This document shows positions 42,235 through 50,056 of a stretch of 64,000 nucleotides of DNA, piece by piece (position 1 is the stretch's first letter; each line of letters starts with the position of its first letter). The DNA is taken from positions 70,724 to 134,723 of the forward strand of contig JBBSDP010000005.1 of the NCBI GenBank assembly GCA_038240605.1, given 5' to 3'. A program made the translations under genes and the position numbers. Below the pieces are notes generated by a model that was not told where the DNA came from, ran no database searches, and saw nothing but the letters and a program-made list of their open reading frames with translations. This stretch comes from JBBSDP01 sp038240605 (lineage in GTDB: Bacteria; Planctomycetota; Phycisphaerae; Tepidisphaerales; Tepidisphaeraceae).

Positions 42235-43113
42235 TCAGCGTGCATTGATGTACTCGATCGGTCCGGTTGCCGGGACGAGGCCGGCACTGGCCCCCTCCTT
42301 CAGCAGGAGGGAGATCGCTTCGCGGCCGCGCGGGCCGTAGTCCAGCGTCCACTGGTTCACGTACATGCCGACAAAGCGGTCGGCAAGGTCTCGGTCGAGG
42401 TCGCGACCAAACTGTAGCGCGTATTCGACTGCTTCAGGTCGGTGGTCGAGGCTGAACTGGATCGACCGTTTGAGCAGGTTCGTCACTTCCTGCATCGTTT
42501 CGGCGCCCAGGTCCTTGCGGATGCAGTTGCCGCCGAGCGGAAGCGGCAGGCTCGTCTTGCGGTGCCACCAGACGCCCAGGTCCAGCAGCAGGTGCAGACC
42601 CATCTGCTGATAGGTGAGCTGACCCTCATGGATGATAAGACCGGCGTCGGCCTTCCCGTCGCGTACGAACGCGAGGATCTCATCAAACGGAACGACGACC
42701 GCCTCGAACGCCTCGCCCGCCTTTCCGACCGCCAGTTGGAGCGACAAAAAAGCCGTAGTCAACTTGCCCGGAATTGCGATACGCTTGCCACGCAGGCGAG
42801 GTACGTTCTCATGTATCGGAAACCGGCCGGCGTCTACTGCTCGGCAAACCACCACGGGGCCGTAATCATCCCCCATGCTGCTGCCACAGCTCGTCAGGGC
42901 ATATCGGTCGGCGACATACGGATAGGCGTGGATTGAGATCGCGGTGATCTCCAGCTCGCCCTGCATCGCCCGTTGATTGAGCGTCTGGATATCCTGGAGG
43001 ACATGCTCAAATCGGTAACGGCCTGTCGCGATGAGGTCGCGCGCCAAGCCGTAAAACATGAAGGCGTCGTCGGGGTCGGGGGAATGCCCCAGTCGTAACA
43101 GCTTTTGCTCCAT
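42235..43113 (-). CDS. mqnD: 1,4-dihydroxy-6-naphthoate synthase MqnD (futalosine menaquinone pathway)
   Basis: 292 residues from the ATG at 43113; a TTG at 43128 is the alternative. MqnD cleaves cyclic dehypoxanthinylfutalosine. The N-terminal LRLGHSPDPDDAFMFYGLA is diagnostic for MqnD as opposed to MqnA. Also seen: ELEITAISIHAYPYVADRYA, GKRIAIPGKLTTAFLSLQLA, DAGLIIHEGQLTYQQMGLHL with the catalytic-region His, and a solute-binding-protein-like fold pattern. Shows menaquinone is made by the futalosine route. Confidence 0.93.
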   Translation of the reverse strand: MEQKLLRLGHSPDPDDAFMFYGLARDLIATGRYRFEHVLQDIQTLNQRAMQGELEITAISIHAYPYVADRYALTSCGSSMGDDYGPVVVCRAVDAGRFPIHENVPRLRGKRIAIPGKLTTAFLSLQLAVGKAGEAFEAVVVPFDEILAFVRDGKADAGLIIHEGQLTYQQMGLHLLLDLGVWWHRKTSLPLPLGGNCIRKDLGAETMQEVTNLLKRSIQFSLDHRPEAVEYALQFGRDLDRDLADRFVGMYVNQWTLDYGPRGREAISLLLKEGASAGLVPATGPIEYINAR

Positions 43114-43263
43114 CAACACGGGCTCCAATCAACGATTAATCAGTATAGAGGCAGGGGGGTGCACGCGGAAGTTTTCAGAACTTTCGCCGGTTTGAAGTGA
43201 ATGAGAATGGCCCTTGAGGTGATCCGGAACTAAATGAATTGATGGGCGATTGGAGAAATCGAA

Positions 43264-43638
43264 ATGGCGAGGCAGGACCCAACAACGAAGAGTGAACAGC
43301 GAACACCCGTGCCTTTGCAGCAGGAAAAGGCCAAGCCAACCGTCAGGCGGAACGCCGCGGTTCAAAAGCTTCCGCCTTACCACGTGGTGCTCCTGGACGA
43401 CCAGGATCATACCTACCAGTACGTGATGGAGATGCTGAGCACGATCTTCGGCTGCGGCACGGAGCGGACTTACGCGTTTGCCCGAGAAGTAGACCGAAGC
43501 GGCCGTGTAATCGTCTTCACCACGCACAGGGAGCTCGCGGAACTCAAGCGCGAGCAGATCCGCGGCTTTGGTTGCGATCCCCGGCTGGCCCGCTCGCGGG
43601 GATCGATGGGCGCGGTGATCGAGCCGGCGTCGAACTAA
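43264..43638 (+). CDS. clpS: ATP-dependent Clp protease adaptor ClpS-like protein
   Basis: 124 residues: about 36 polar residues, then the ClpS core (PPYHVVLLDDQDHTYQYVME, MLSTIFGCGTERTYAFAREV, SGRVIVFTTHRELAELKREQ). ClpS delivers N-degron substrates to ClpAP/ClpCP. The usual LLNDDxxT is LLDDQDHT, a variant common outside proteobacteria. The C-terminal GFGCDPRLARSRGSMGAVIE is typical of the planctomycete form. It converges with the FHA gene, whose 3' end overlaps it by 95 bases. Confidence 0.85.
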   Translation: MARQDPTTKSEQRTPVPLQQEKAKPTVRRNAAVQKLPPYHVVLLDDQDHTYQYVMEMLSTIFGCGTERTYAFAREVDRSGRVIVFTTHRELAELKREQIRGFGCDPRLARSRGSMGAVIEPASN

Positions 43639-44458
43639 GCCCTCGTGTAGCGCGATAGTCGCGAACTCCATCCGGCGAAACTGGTGCCGAGGGTGTCATT
43701 CTGGCGGGCCGACTGGACTGCGCCGCGAACGTCAGCATCACGATCAACTGAGCGATCAGCCCAAATCCCACCGCAATTTTTCTTGCACGCGTTCTCACTC
43801 GGGCGACGAGCGACAACGTCTTTGCCATGGCGGGTCTTGACGTGGCGATCGTGCGCCCGGTTGGCTTCGAAACGAGCGGCCTCGGTGGCGGCCGTTCCGG
43901 GCGCACGCGCCTCGACGCATCGGCGTAAATGGAATCCCAAGAACTGGAGACGAGCTCGTGCACCATCGACTGCACGCCCTCGTATCGGTAGCTTGCGGGG
44001 TCCAGTGGAGCAGGGCGAGGGACGGGGAAATTTCGGTCTAGGTGACGCAGCGAATCGCGCCCGGGAAGCGCGAACTCGACGACCGTATCGGACAGGGCAG
44101 CCAGCGGGTCGCGCGGACGAAGGGAACGTGGCGATGGCGTGAGCGCCTGGGGCTCGTCTAACGCCCCTTCGTGGAACGTGATCCGCGTCTTGCCCATTCG
44201 CAGGACCGTCCCCTCCCGCAGCACGTGCTGCGCAGTGCGCCGGTAGACGCCGTCCTGATCGATGAAAGTTCCGTTCTTGCTCCCTAAGTCCGTGACGATC
44301 CACTGTCCGTTACGGAGTTCGATACGACAGTGCCGGCGCGAGAGGAGGATGTCGCGCACGGTGGCATCACACTCGGGAGCCCGCCCGATCACCATCGCGC
44401 CCCGCAACACGATGCGGCCAATCTCGCGATCCTTGAATCGGAAAATCAGGTGGGCCAT
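43544..44458 (-). CDS. FHA-domain membrane-anchored protein
   Basis: 304 residues. The N-terminal FHA domain, which reads phosphothreonine, spans about 1-95 with IVLRGAMVIGRAPECDATVR, LSRRHCRIELRNGQWIVTDL and GSKNGTFIDQDGVYR, containing the conserved Gly-Arg, Ser-x2-His and Asn-Gly. A disordered Pro/Arg-rich region follows, then a probable membrane helix at about 227-248 (KIAVGFGLIAQLIVMLTFAA) and a Ser/Pro-rich tail. Two kinase genes lie nearby (44720 and 46075), fitting a phospho-signalling set. Overlaps clpS convergently. Confidence 0.85.
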   Translation of the reverse strand: MAHLIFRFKDREIGRIVLRGAMVIGRAPECDATVRDILLSRRHCRIELRNGQWIVTDLGSKNGTFIDQDGVYRRTAQHVLREGTVLRMGKTRITFHEGALDEPQALTPSPRSLRPRDPLAALSDTVVEFALPGRDSLRHLDRNFPVPRPAPLDPASYRYEGVQSMVHELVSSSWDSIYADASRRVRPERPPPRPLVSKPTGRTIATSRPAMAKTLSLVARVRTRARKIAVGFGLIAQLIVMLTFAAQSSRPARMTPSAPVSPDGVRDYRATRGLSSTPARSPRPSIPASGPAGDRNQSRGSARA

Positions 44459-44719
44459 GGCGTCGTCGGCAGCTTGATCGGGGCACGTTGGTTCGCGCGC
44501 GCCGATGCGGCACGCGAGTTCCGCCGTCGGAATATCGGACGGCCTTAGCGCCCGTCGCGATTTTTTCCCGTCCCCGGGGCGGTGGCCGCGTTGTAAGTTA
44601 CGATTTTCGCGTGAGGTGTCCCCTGGCTATTCGCTTCTGAACGGTCAGGTCGTCGTTGTGCTCTCGGTGGTCTCTGCGTCGCCCTGCGCTCTCTGTGACC
44701 ATTCGTATTTGAAACGCTT

Positions 44720-45445
44720 TCACCACGTCAGATTCTCAAGATGGCGTTGGATATCGCCCGCGCTGCCGAAGCGCTGAAGGATCAACGAGTCCTTTAGCCC
44801 ACGAATGATCTCCTTCACGACCGGCGGCTGGGTGCTGTAATGCTTCCGGCCACCCACGATCGTGTGGAACACCTCCACGAGGTTCAGCACATCCTTGCGG
44901 ATCTTGCTCCGATTCGGACGGCCCAGGTCGAAGAAGTCGAGCAGCTTCAGCTCGAAACCGATTCCCTGCCGGCGGATCATGATGTTGGCGTCGTGAATGT
45001 CGCCGTGATATTCGCCGCGTGCGTGGATCGGCGCGATCCCCTTGGCGAGCGAGTGGAGCACGTGCAGCGCCTCGAACGTGCTGAGGCGCTGCTCGGGTTG
45101 GTTGGCGAGAAAGTCGCTCAGCTTGAGCCCTTCGACCAGCTCGCTGATCACGACCATCACCTTGCGGCGTTTGAACCAGGCGATCTCCTGATGGTGATAT
45201 TGCATCAGGATCGGACAGTGCCGCAGGGCGTCCAGCTTGCGGGCATAAGAGATGGCCGCTTTCCCCATCGGATCGCGATGCGGGTAGTAAAACTTGGCCG
45301 CCCGGCGGATCCCCGTGGCCCGTTCCACGATCGCGTAAACCTCGCCCTCCCAACCACTTCCAAGCGGAGACTCGATCTGATATTTGCCGGCCACGCTCTT
45401 GCCGGCCGGAAAGTCGAACCGCTTGACCTTGCCCGGGCGATACAT
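44720..45445 (-). CDS. Protein kinase-like protein with altered DFG
   Basis: 241 residues, a compact kinase fold. Gly-rich loop LGSGWEGEVYAIVE, Lys in RRAAKFYYP, hinge ISELVEGLKLSDFL, catalytic loop HGDIHDANIM in place of HRDxKPxN, and LLDFFDLG where DFG is expected (Asp-Phe-Phe). The His-Gly-Asp form with DANI resembles aminoglycoside-kinase-like and RIO-like proteins. The C-lobe is short. It may be active on small or unusual substrates or be a pseudokinase. It runs opposite to the plus-strand kinase at 46075. Confidence 0.8.
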   Translation of the reverse strand: MYRPGKVKRFDFPAGKSVAGKYQIESPLGSGWEGEVYAIVERATGIRRAAKFYYPHRDPMGKAAISYARKLDALRHCPILMQYHHQEIAWFKRRKVMVVISELVEGLKLSDFLANQPEQRLSTFEALHVLHSLAKGIAPIHARGEYHGDIHDANIMIRRQGIGFELKLLDFFDLGRPNRSKIRKDVLNLVEVFHTIVGGRKHYSTQPPVVKEIIRGLKDSLILQRFGSAGDIQRHLENLTW

Positions 45446-45640
45446 GGCGGCATCTTCAAGCGACCCCTTCTAAATTGCAATTCTGCCGCAAGGCCGCAAA
45501 TGGGGTGAAATTCAGGACGCGGATTGATGCGGTAAACCCTGCCGCATGCGCAGGCCTTCCGGGGCCGAAACCGCGGCTTTTGAATCGGAAAGGCTTTATA
45601 ACGACCAGTTCCAGCATGCCGGTTAGAATCCGCAATCGAG

Positions 45641-46030
45641 ATGGACTTTCTCAAGAGTATTGGCGGGAAGATCGTTGGCGGGATGGTCGCGCTGGCGGTC
45701 ATCGCGGCGGGGATCTCCTGGTACGAGATGGACCCCGCCACGCGCCACGCCCTGGTTTCGGGTACCGGCCGGATCTTCGCCTGGCTCGGCATCGTGCTCT
45801 TGCTCCCGTGGGGCAGTTTTTTCCTGATCGGTGCGGTCGGCCGGCGGGAGAGCAATCTGGCGGGCGCTGCCCTCGTCGCCGGGTATACGCTGCTAGAAGC
45901 GGTGGTGCTGGCCTGGCTATTCGGCTGGAACGTGCGCGGCGCGTCGGCCATCGTCTTCTTCGGCGCGGGCGTGTTATTGGCGGGGGCATATAATCTGTTC
46001 GCCTGCGATTGGATCGCCGAACGTGCGTGA
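45641..46030 (+). CDS. Small integral membrane protein
   Basis: 129 residues with four hydrophobic helices (about 8-27 VGGMVALAVIAAGISW, 42-66 IFAWLGIVLLLPWGSFFLIG, 73-93 AGAALVAGYTLLEAVVLAWL, 98-118 ASAIVFFGAGVLLAGAYNLF). No family recognised. It starts the plus-strand run that continues through the kinase, zinc-ribbon and coiled-coil genes; the next gene starts 45 bases after its stop. Confidence 0.7.
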   Translation: MDFLKSIGGKIVGGMVALAVIAAGISWYEMDPATRHALVSGTGRIFAWLGIVLLLPWGSFFLIGAVGRRESNLAGAALVAGYTLLEAVVLAWLFGWNVRGASAIVFFGAGVLLAGAYNLFACDWIAERA

Positions 46031-46074
46031 TCGTCGCAGCGGCAGCGGCCGCGCTGTGGCACGAGGCCCTGACC

Positions 46075-47142
46075 ATGAATCCGACACCCAACCAACGCGT
46101 CGGCGAATACGTTCTTCAGGAACGCATCGCCGCCGGTACGTTCGGTGAAGTCTGGCGGGCGCACCATCACGTCTGGTCGGACCAGATCGTCGCCGTCAAG
46201 ATCCCGACTGACCCGCAGTTTCTCCGCAACCTTCAGCGTGAGGGCGTGGCCATTCATGGATTGGTCCATCCCAACATCGTCCGCGCCATCGGGTTCGACC
46301 CCTACGCGGAGATGCCTTACCTCGCGATGGAGTTCGTGCCGGGGAGCAGCTTACGTCCGTTGATCCAGAAGCGATCGCTCGCTACCGCAGACGCCGTCGC
46401 GGTCTTGCGGCAGGTCTTGGCGGGCCTCGCGTACGCGCACCGGCAGGGGGTCGTTCACCACGACATCAAGCCGGAGAACATTCTCATCCACGAGCGCGCA
46501 TTTCGCGATGGGTTTGGCGTCGAGGGCGTGGTGAAGGTGACCGACTTTGGCCTGGGCCGTACGTCGGCGGCGGTGTCGAGCGGGTCGATCGCCCTGTCGG
46601 CTTCAATGAATTCCGCTGAAGGACGCGAGATTGCCGGTACGCTCGACTACATGGCGCCTGAAGTGCGGCAGGCTGCCGCCAACATCGATGGCCGGGCCGA
46701 CCTCTACGCCTGTGGCGTGGTCCTGTACGAAATGCTGAGCGGCGAGCGGCCCGCCGGAACGGAATTGCCCAGCGATCTGAATCCTGCCGTTCCCAAGCAA
46801 CTGGACGAAGCATTTCGACGTTCGTATGCGCGGCTCGACAAGCGCTTTACATCGGCCGACGAGTTTGCCACGGCGCTCGCAGTGCGCCCGCCACCTCTGG
46901 CGCCGCGTAACTACGCGGCGACGGTAGTGCCACCGGTCGGTGCATCGGCTTTCCTGCGTCGGGCGTGTCCACAATGCCGCCAGCCGGTCGAGGCGGGAGA
47001 CCAGTTCTGCATGCATTGCGGCGTGCAACTGGTGGAGAACGTTCGACGTTGCCCCCAGTGTGGATCGTACCCGGACCCAACGGACCGCTTTTGCATGTTC
47101 TGCGGACAGACGCTTTCAACGCCGGTCGGCACGACTGTGTGA
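46075..47142 (+). CDS. Hanks-type Ser/Thr protein kinase with two C-terminal zinc ribbons
   Basis: 355 residues from the ATG at 46075; the longer frame lacks a site and overlaps the previous gene. Kinase domain about 10-275: Gly loop IAAGTFGEVWRAHH, ATP Lys in IVAVKIP, catalytic loop HHDIKPENIL with Asp130, TDFGLGR, DYMAPEVRQ and DLYACGVVLYEML, so active by sequence. Then CPQCRQPVEAGDQFCMHCG and CPQCGSYPDPTDRFCMFCG, two four-cysteine ribbons, at about 299-345. There is no membrane helix. Zinc ribbons recur in the next two genes. Confidence 0.92.
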   Translation: MNPTPNQRVGEYVLQERIAAGTFGEVWRAHHHVWSDQIVAVKIPTDPQFLRNLQREGVAIHGLVHPNIVRAIGFDPYAEMPYLAMEFVPGSSLRPLIQKRSLATADAVAVLRQVLAGLAYAHRQGVVHHDIKPENILIHERAFRDGFGVEGVVKVTDFGLGRTSAAVSSGSIALSASMNSAEGREIAGTLDYMAPEVRQAAANIDGRADLYACGVVLYEMLSGERPAGTELPSDLNPAVPKQLDEAFRRSYARLDKRFTSADEFATALAVRPPPLAPRNYAATVVPPVGASAFLRRACPQCRQPVEAGDQFCMHCGVQLVENVRRCPQCGSYPDPTDRFCMFCGQTLSTPVGTTV

Positions 47143-47165
47143 GTCGGGGTCACGTGAGGTGAGAT

Positions 47166-47462
47166 GTGGAAGTGCTCCCATTTGTCATCATCGTCTTCAT
47201 CGTCATCGTGGTGATCGCGGTCGCGGTGCTCCTGTTCGGTGGGTGGATCATCGTCTCCATCTTTCGCCTGCTGGCGCGCGGCTTGTTCGGCTCCTCGGCC
47301 AGCGGGCCGGGGCGGCGCTTTGCGTCCCCGCCCACACCGTTCGTCCGCTGCCAGCGTCAGCGATGCCATGCCAACAATCCCGCGGGTGCCCGGTTCTGCC
47401 GGCGGTGCGGGGTCTCGCTTCACGGCCAGCCCCAGCCGTTGCGGCACGTCGCCATGTGGTAG
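47166..47462 (+). CDS. Membrane-anchored single zinc-ribbon protein
   Basis: 98 residues from a GTG start. A long N-terminal membrane helix (about 4-36, LPFVIIVFIVIVVIAVAVLL), a short linker and one C-terminal zinc ribbon (CQRQRCHANNPAGARFCRRC, residues about 62-81, with Cys spaced CxxxxC..CxxC). Lies 23 bases after the kinase gene. It could present a ribbon at the membrane to the same partner as the kinase ribbons; that is inference. Confidence 0.75.
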   Translation: MEVLPFVIIVFIVIVVIAVAVLLFGGWIIVSIFRLLARGLFGSSASGPGRRFASPPTPFVRCQRQRCHANNPAGARFCRRCGVSLHGQPQPLRHVAMW

Positions 47463-47492
47463 ACGGGATCGATCCGCACGCACAAAGGGTGA

Positions 47493-48413
47493 GTGATCGT
47501 GCCGTCACGAGAACCTGACAATCTGCTTCGATCGCTCAACGACGTGGTCGATCCCGCCGGGGCACGCCCATGGGGAACGATCAAGACGAGCCTCCTTGGC
47601 GCGGCATCGTTCGGAATTCTTCCTTTGCTCCTCTGGCCGGGGCGCTTTCGCGATCGGGCGGGGGAAGAAGCGCGGCAACTGAACGCTGTCACCGAATGGG
47701 TCCGCTCGCGCGGCCGCGCTCCGGCGGCAATCGGCCCGCTGCGTGCCGCCGCCGATGATCTGCGCTATCGCCCGCTCCTCTGGCTGCTTCCGCTGCTGAT
47801 GGCATTGTTCGTAATCGGCGTCTACGTCTTGGACTTCAACTCGAGCGGCTATTCCTGGGACCGGGTCCTGGATACGACCTACCGCCGCGGACACATTGCC
47901 TTCGCGCGCTACTGGTTCCATCAACCCTGGTCGCGATGGCCAGTGGAACAGCGGATGCACCTGCTCTGGTGCGCTGCCCTCTCCGCCGGTTACCTCTGCC
48001 ACTTTGCACAGGTGCGCTCCCACAACGCGGATGTCGCGCGGTTCATCACGCGTTTCAATGGCGTCACGGCGGCGCACTCCTTGCGGCCCATCCCCCAGCC
48101 GCGCATTGACGGGTTGATCAACCCGATCGCGATCGTTTCCGCGATCGCCTTCGTTCATTACGGCGCGTGGTGGGGGATCCCGATGCTGCTGGCCGGGGCT
48201 GCGGAGAAACGATATACCTACTCCACGAGCCGCATTACCCGCTCGACACTGGCCCGGCGGATGCGGCAGATGGAAGTGAACCGTGGCCCGGGCGCGCTCG
48301 CCATCGCGCGGTGCGAGATCGCACGCTGCCAGGCGCCGCTCCCGCCGCGGGCGAGGTTCTGCCCGCGCTGTGGGACGCGAGTGAGCGAGGCAATCGTCCC
48401 GACGCTGGCATGA
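47493..48413 (+). CDS. Multi-pass membrane protein with C-terminal zinc ribbon
   Basis: 306 residues, GTG start. Hydrophobic segments at about 34-50 (LLGAASFGILPLLLW), 92-112 (RPLLWLLPLLMALFVIGVYV), 156-170 and 208-232 (INPIAIVSAIAFVHYGAWWG), separated by basic loops, then CEIARCQAPLPPRARFCPRC at about 275-294, a zinc ribbon of the same kind as in the previous two proteins. No enzyme motif. Followed within 13 bases by a 49-residue membrane peptide and then the coiled-coil trio. Confidence 0.75.
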   Translation: MIVPSREPDNLLRSLNDVVDPAGARPWGTIKTSLLGAASFGILPLLLWPGRFRDRAGEEARQLNAVTEWVRSRGRAPAAIGPLRAAADDLRYRPLLWLLPLLMALFVIGVYVLDFNSSGYSWDRVLDTTYRRGHIAFARYWFHQPWSRWPVEQRMHLLWCAALSAGYLCHFAQVRSHNADVARFITRFNGVTAAHSLRPIPQPRIDGLINPIAIVSAIAFVHYGAWWGIPMLLAGAAEKRYTYSTSRITRSTLARRMRQMEVNRGPGALAIARCEIARCQAPLPPRARFCPRCGTRVSEAIVPTLA

Positions 48414-48425
48414 GGGTTTGTCGTC

Positions 48426-48575
48426 ATGATGCGCAACATTTTCCTGATCCTGAGCGTCGTCGGCTGGGCCTGGACGGCTGCGGTCTTCACGTTCCTCGCG
48501 ATCCGGTTGCGTAGTAAAACGGAGCAAACCGGAGGACCCGCGTCATCGAACCCCGAACCGTTGAACCCCGAATGA
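48426..48575 (+). CDS. 49-residue membrane peptide upstream of the ESCRT-III-like trio
   Basis: ATG at 48426 (MMRNIFLILSVVGWAWTAAV) to TGA at 48573-48575. One membrane helix at about 5-28, then a basic and polar tail (RLRSKTEQTGG). Its stop overlaps the ATG of the next gene in an ATGA arrangement, the strongest evidence that it is translated. Too short to be assigned to a family. By position it may help bring the following protein to the membrane. Confidence 0.55.
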   Translation: MMRNIFLILSVVGWAWTAAVFTFLAIRLRSKTEQTGGPASSNPEPLNPE

Positions 48576-50053
48576 AGACGACCGCCGACCCTTCCATCCA
48601 CCGCCAGCGCGAGCAATTGGTCATCCAGCACGTCGAACGCCTGCTGGGCGACGAACGACTGCGCATCGACACGATCGCCGGCCGGCGTCCCGTGACGGCC
48701 TTCACGCGCGACGTCAACCGTTCCGACCACGGCACCGACCTCAAGCGAATGATGAGCGAAGCCAACGTCCCCGATCGCGATTTACAGAACCGCATGCCGA
48801 TCGGCGAGTCGATCGAGGTGACGCTCTCGCGGAAGCGGATGATCTTCTTCAACCAGACCGTCGGCCGCCTGCGCGTCGTCTGCACCTCGCCGACGCGCGC
48901 GCTCCTAAACGGCGAAGAGCCCAGGCCGATGACCACGGCCGACCTCCAGAAGCAGCTTGCCGCGCTCCCGCCGTCGCTGGGCGGGGTGCCGTCGACGGTC
49001 GTCATCGTCTCAACCGGCGGGTTCACGCTGGAAGCCCACGAGCTGGCCGAACGCCGGGCCGAGCGAACCGTCATCCTCGTCGAGCCCAACGAGGCCGGCG
49101 GATGGACGACGACCGGGCCGGCGGAAACCAAAGCCCTGGCCGACCTGTTCGACCCGGAGGCCGAAGCCGAGAAGCGCGATCGCCTTCGTTCCCACCTGGA
49201 GGAAAGCAAGGTGGATCTGCTCGGGCCGGGGATCGCCACCGACAAACTCGCCGCCCGGGCGAAGCTGCCGATTCAAATGGTCGAAGCGGAAGTGAAGGCG
49301 TACGCCAGGGCGAACCCGGGGCTCGTGGCCAAGCGACTGGACGGACGAGTGGTGCTGTTCCGCGAGGGTTCCGTCCCCATGTCCCGCACCGCTGATTCGG
49401 GAGGTTCATCCATGCCGCTGATCGATCGCATGAAAGCGCTCTTCGGGCGAAAGGGGGAGAACGAGAAGAAGATCTCCTTCCTCTCCGAGCGCCGCGCCGC
49501 CCTGTCGCAGCAGGCCGACCGCGCGTACGAGGAAATGGGCGTCCTGGAAGGACGCGAAGCGAACCTCAAGCAGCAATTCAAGGAGGCGGCCGGCGCGATC
49601 ACCAAACGGCGAGTCACCGCGCAGATGCTCCAGTTGCGAAAAGACCTGGAGCGCCGCCAGCAACTGCTGACCGTCCTGAACCAGCAGGTGAACGTCGTCA
49701 GCACGCACCTGCACAACCTGGAGCTTGTGCAGCAGGGTCAGTCCGCCAAGCTCCCCGACACCGACGAGATCACCGCCGACGCCGTCAAAGCCGAGGAGAT
49801 GCTCGCCCAGCTCGAGGCCGACAGCGAGCTGGCCGGCTCGGTCGGCCAGACCTCCGTCTCCGGAATGAGCGCCGAAGAGCAGGCCCTCTACGAGGAGCTC
49901 GAAGCAGAGTCCGGCGGCGGCAAGGCAGCCGAGCCGACGGCCCAGGCGAGCGAGTCGCCCCCGTCTTCAACTCCGGCCGAACGCTCGACGGCCTCCGCCG
50001 AGCAGCAATCCAAGTCAGCGCGGCAACAGCGTCGCGAGCCGGAGGCGGGCTAG
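48572..50053 (+). CDS. Snf7/ESCRT-III-like coiled-coil protein fused to an N-terminal winged-helix-type module
   Basis: 493 residues. Residues 1-280: an unrecognised domain with a strand-helix motif STVVIVSTGGFTLEAHELAE (about 140-160, similar to Mrr-like folds but without nuclease residues) and a winged-helix-like part at about 219-268 (IATDKLAARAKLPIQMVEAE). Residues 281-493: MPLIDRMKALFGRKG, a long basic helical hairpin to about 400 with LQLRKDLERRQQLL, then acidic helices ending in MSAEEQALYEELEAE (432-446). Order, charge and the acidic end motif match Snf7/CHMP4. An internal ATG at 49412 has GGGAGG seven bases upstream. Homology is my reading of pattern, not a search result. Confidence 0.65.
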   Translation: MKTTADPSIHRQREQLVIQHVERLLGDERLRIDTIAGRRPVTAFTRDVNRSDHGTDLKRMMSEANVPDRDLQNRMPIGESIEVTLSRKRMIFFNQTVGRLRVVCTSPTRALLNGEEPRPMTTADLQKQLAALPPSLGGVPSTVVIVSTGGFTLEAHELAERRAERTVILVEPNEAGGWTTTGPAETKALADLFDPEAEAEKRDRLRSHLEESKVDLLGPGIATDKLAARAKLPIQMVEAEVKAYARANPGLVAKRLDGRVVLFREGSVPMSRTADSGGSSMPLIDRMKALFGRKGENEKKISFLSERRAALSQQADRAYEEMGVLEGREANLKQQFKEAAGAITKRRVTAQMLQLRKDLERRQQLLTVLNQQVNVVSTHLHNLELVQQGQSAKLPDTDEITADAVKAEEMLAQLEADSELAGSVGQTSVSGMSAEEQALYEELEAESGGGKAAEPTAQASESPPSSTPAERSTASAEQQSKSARQQRREPEAG

Positions 50054-50056
50054 CTC

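Noticed and set aside
44640..44700. CTCTCGGTGGTCTCTGCG-like imperfect tandem sequence
   Set aside because: It resembles repeats found in other genomes, but the units are too diverged here to define a period, so it is not listed as a feature.
46009..46074. Upstream start for the zinc-ribbon kinase
   Set aside because: The extension overlaps the preceding gene, lacks a ribosome site and is not part of the kinase fold.
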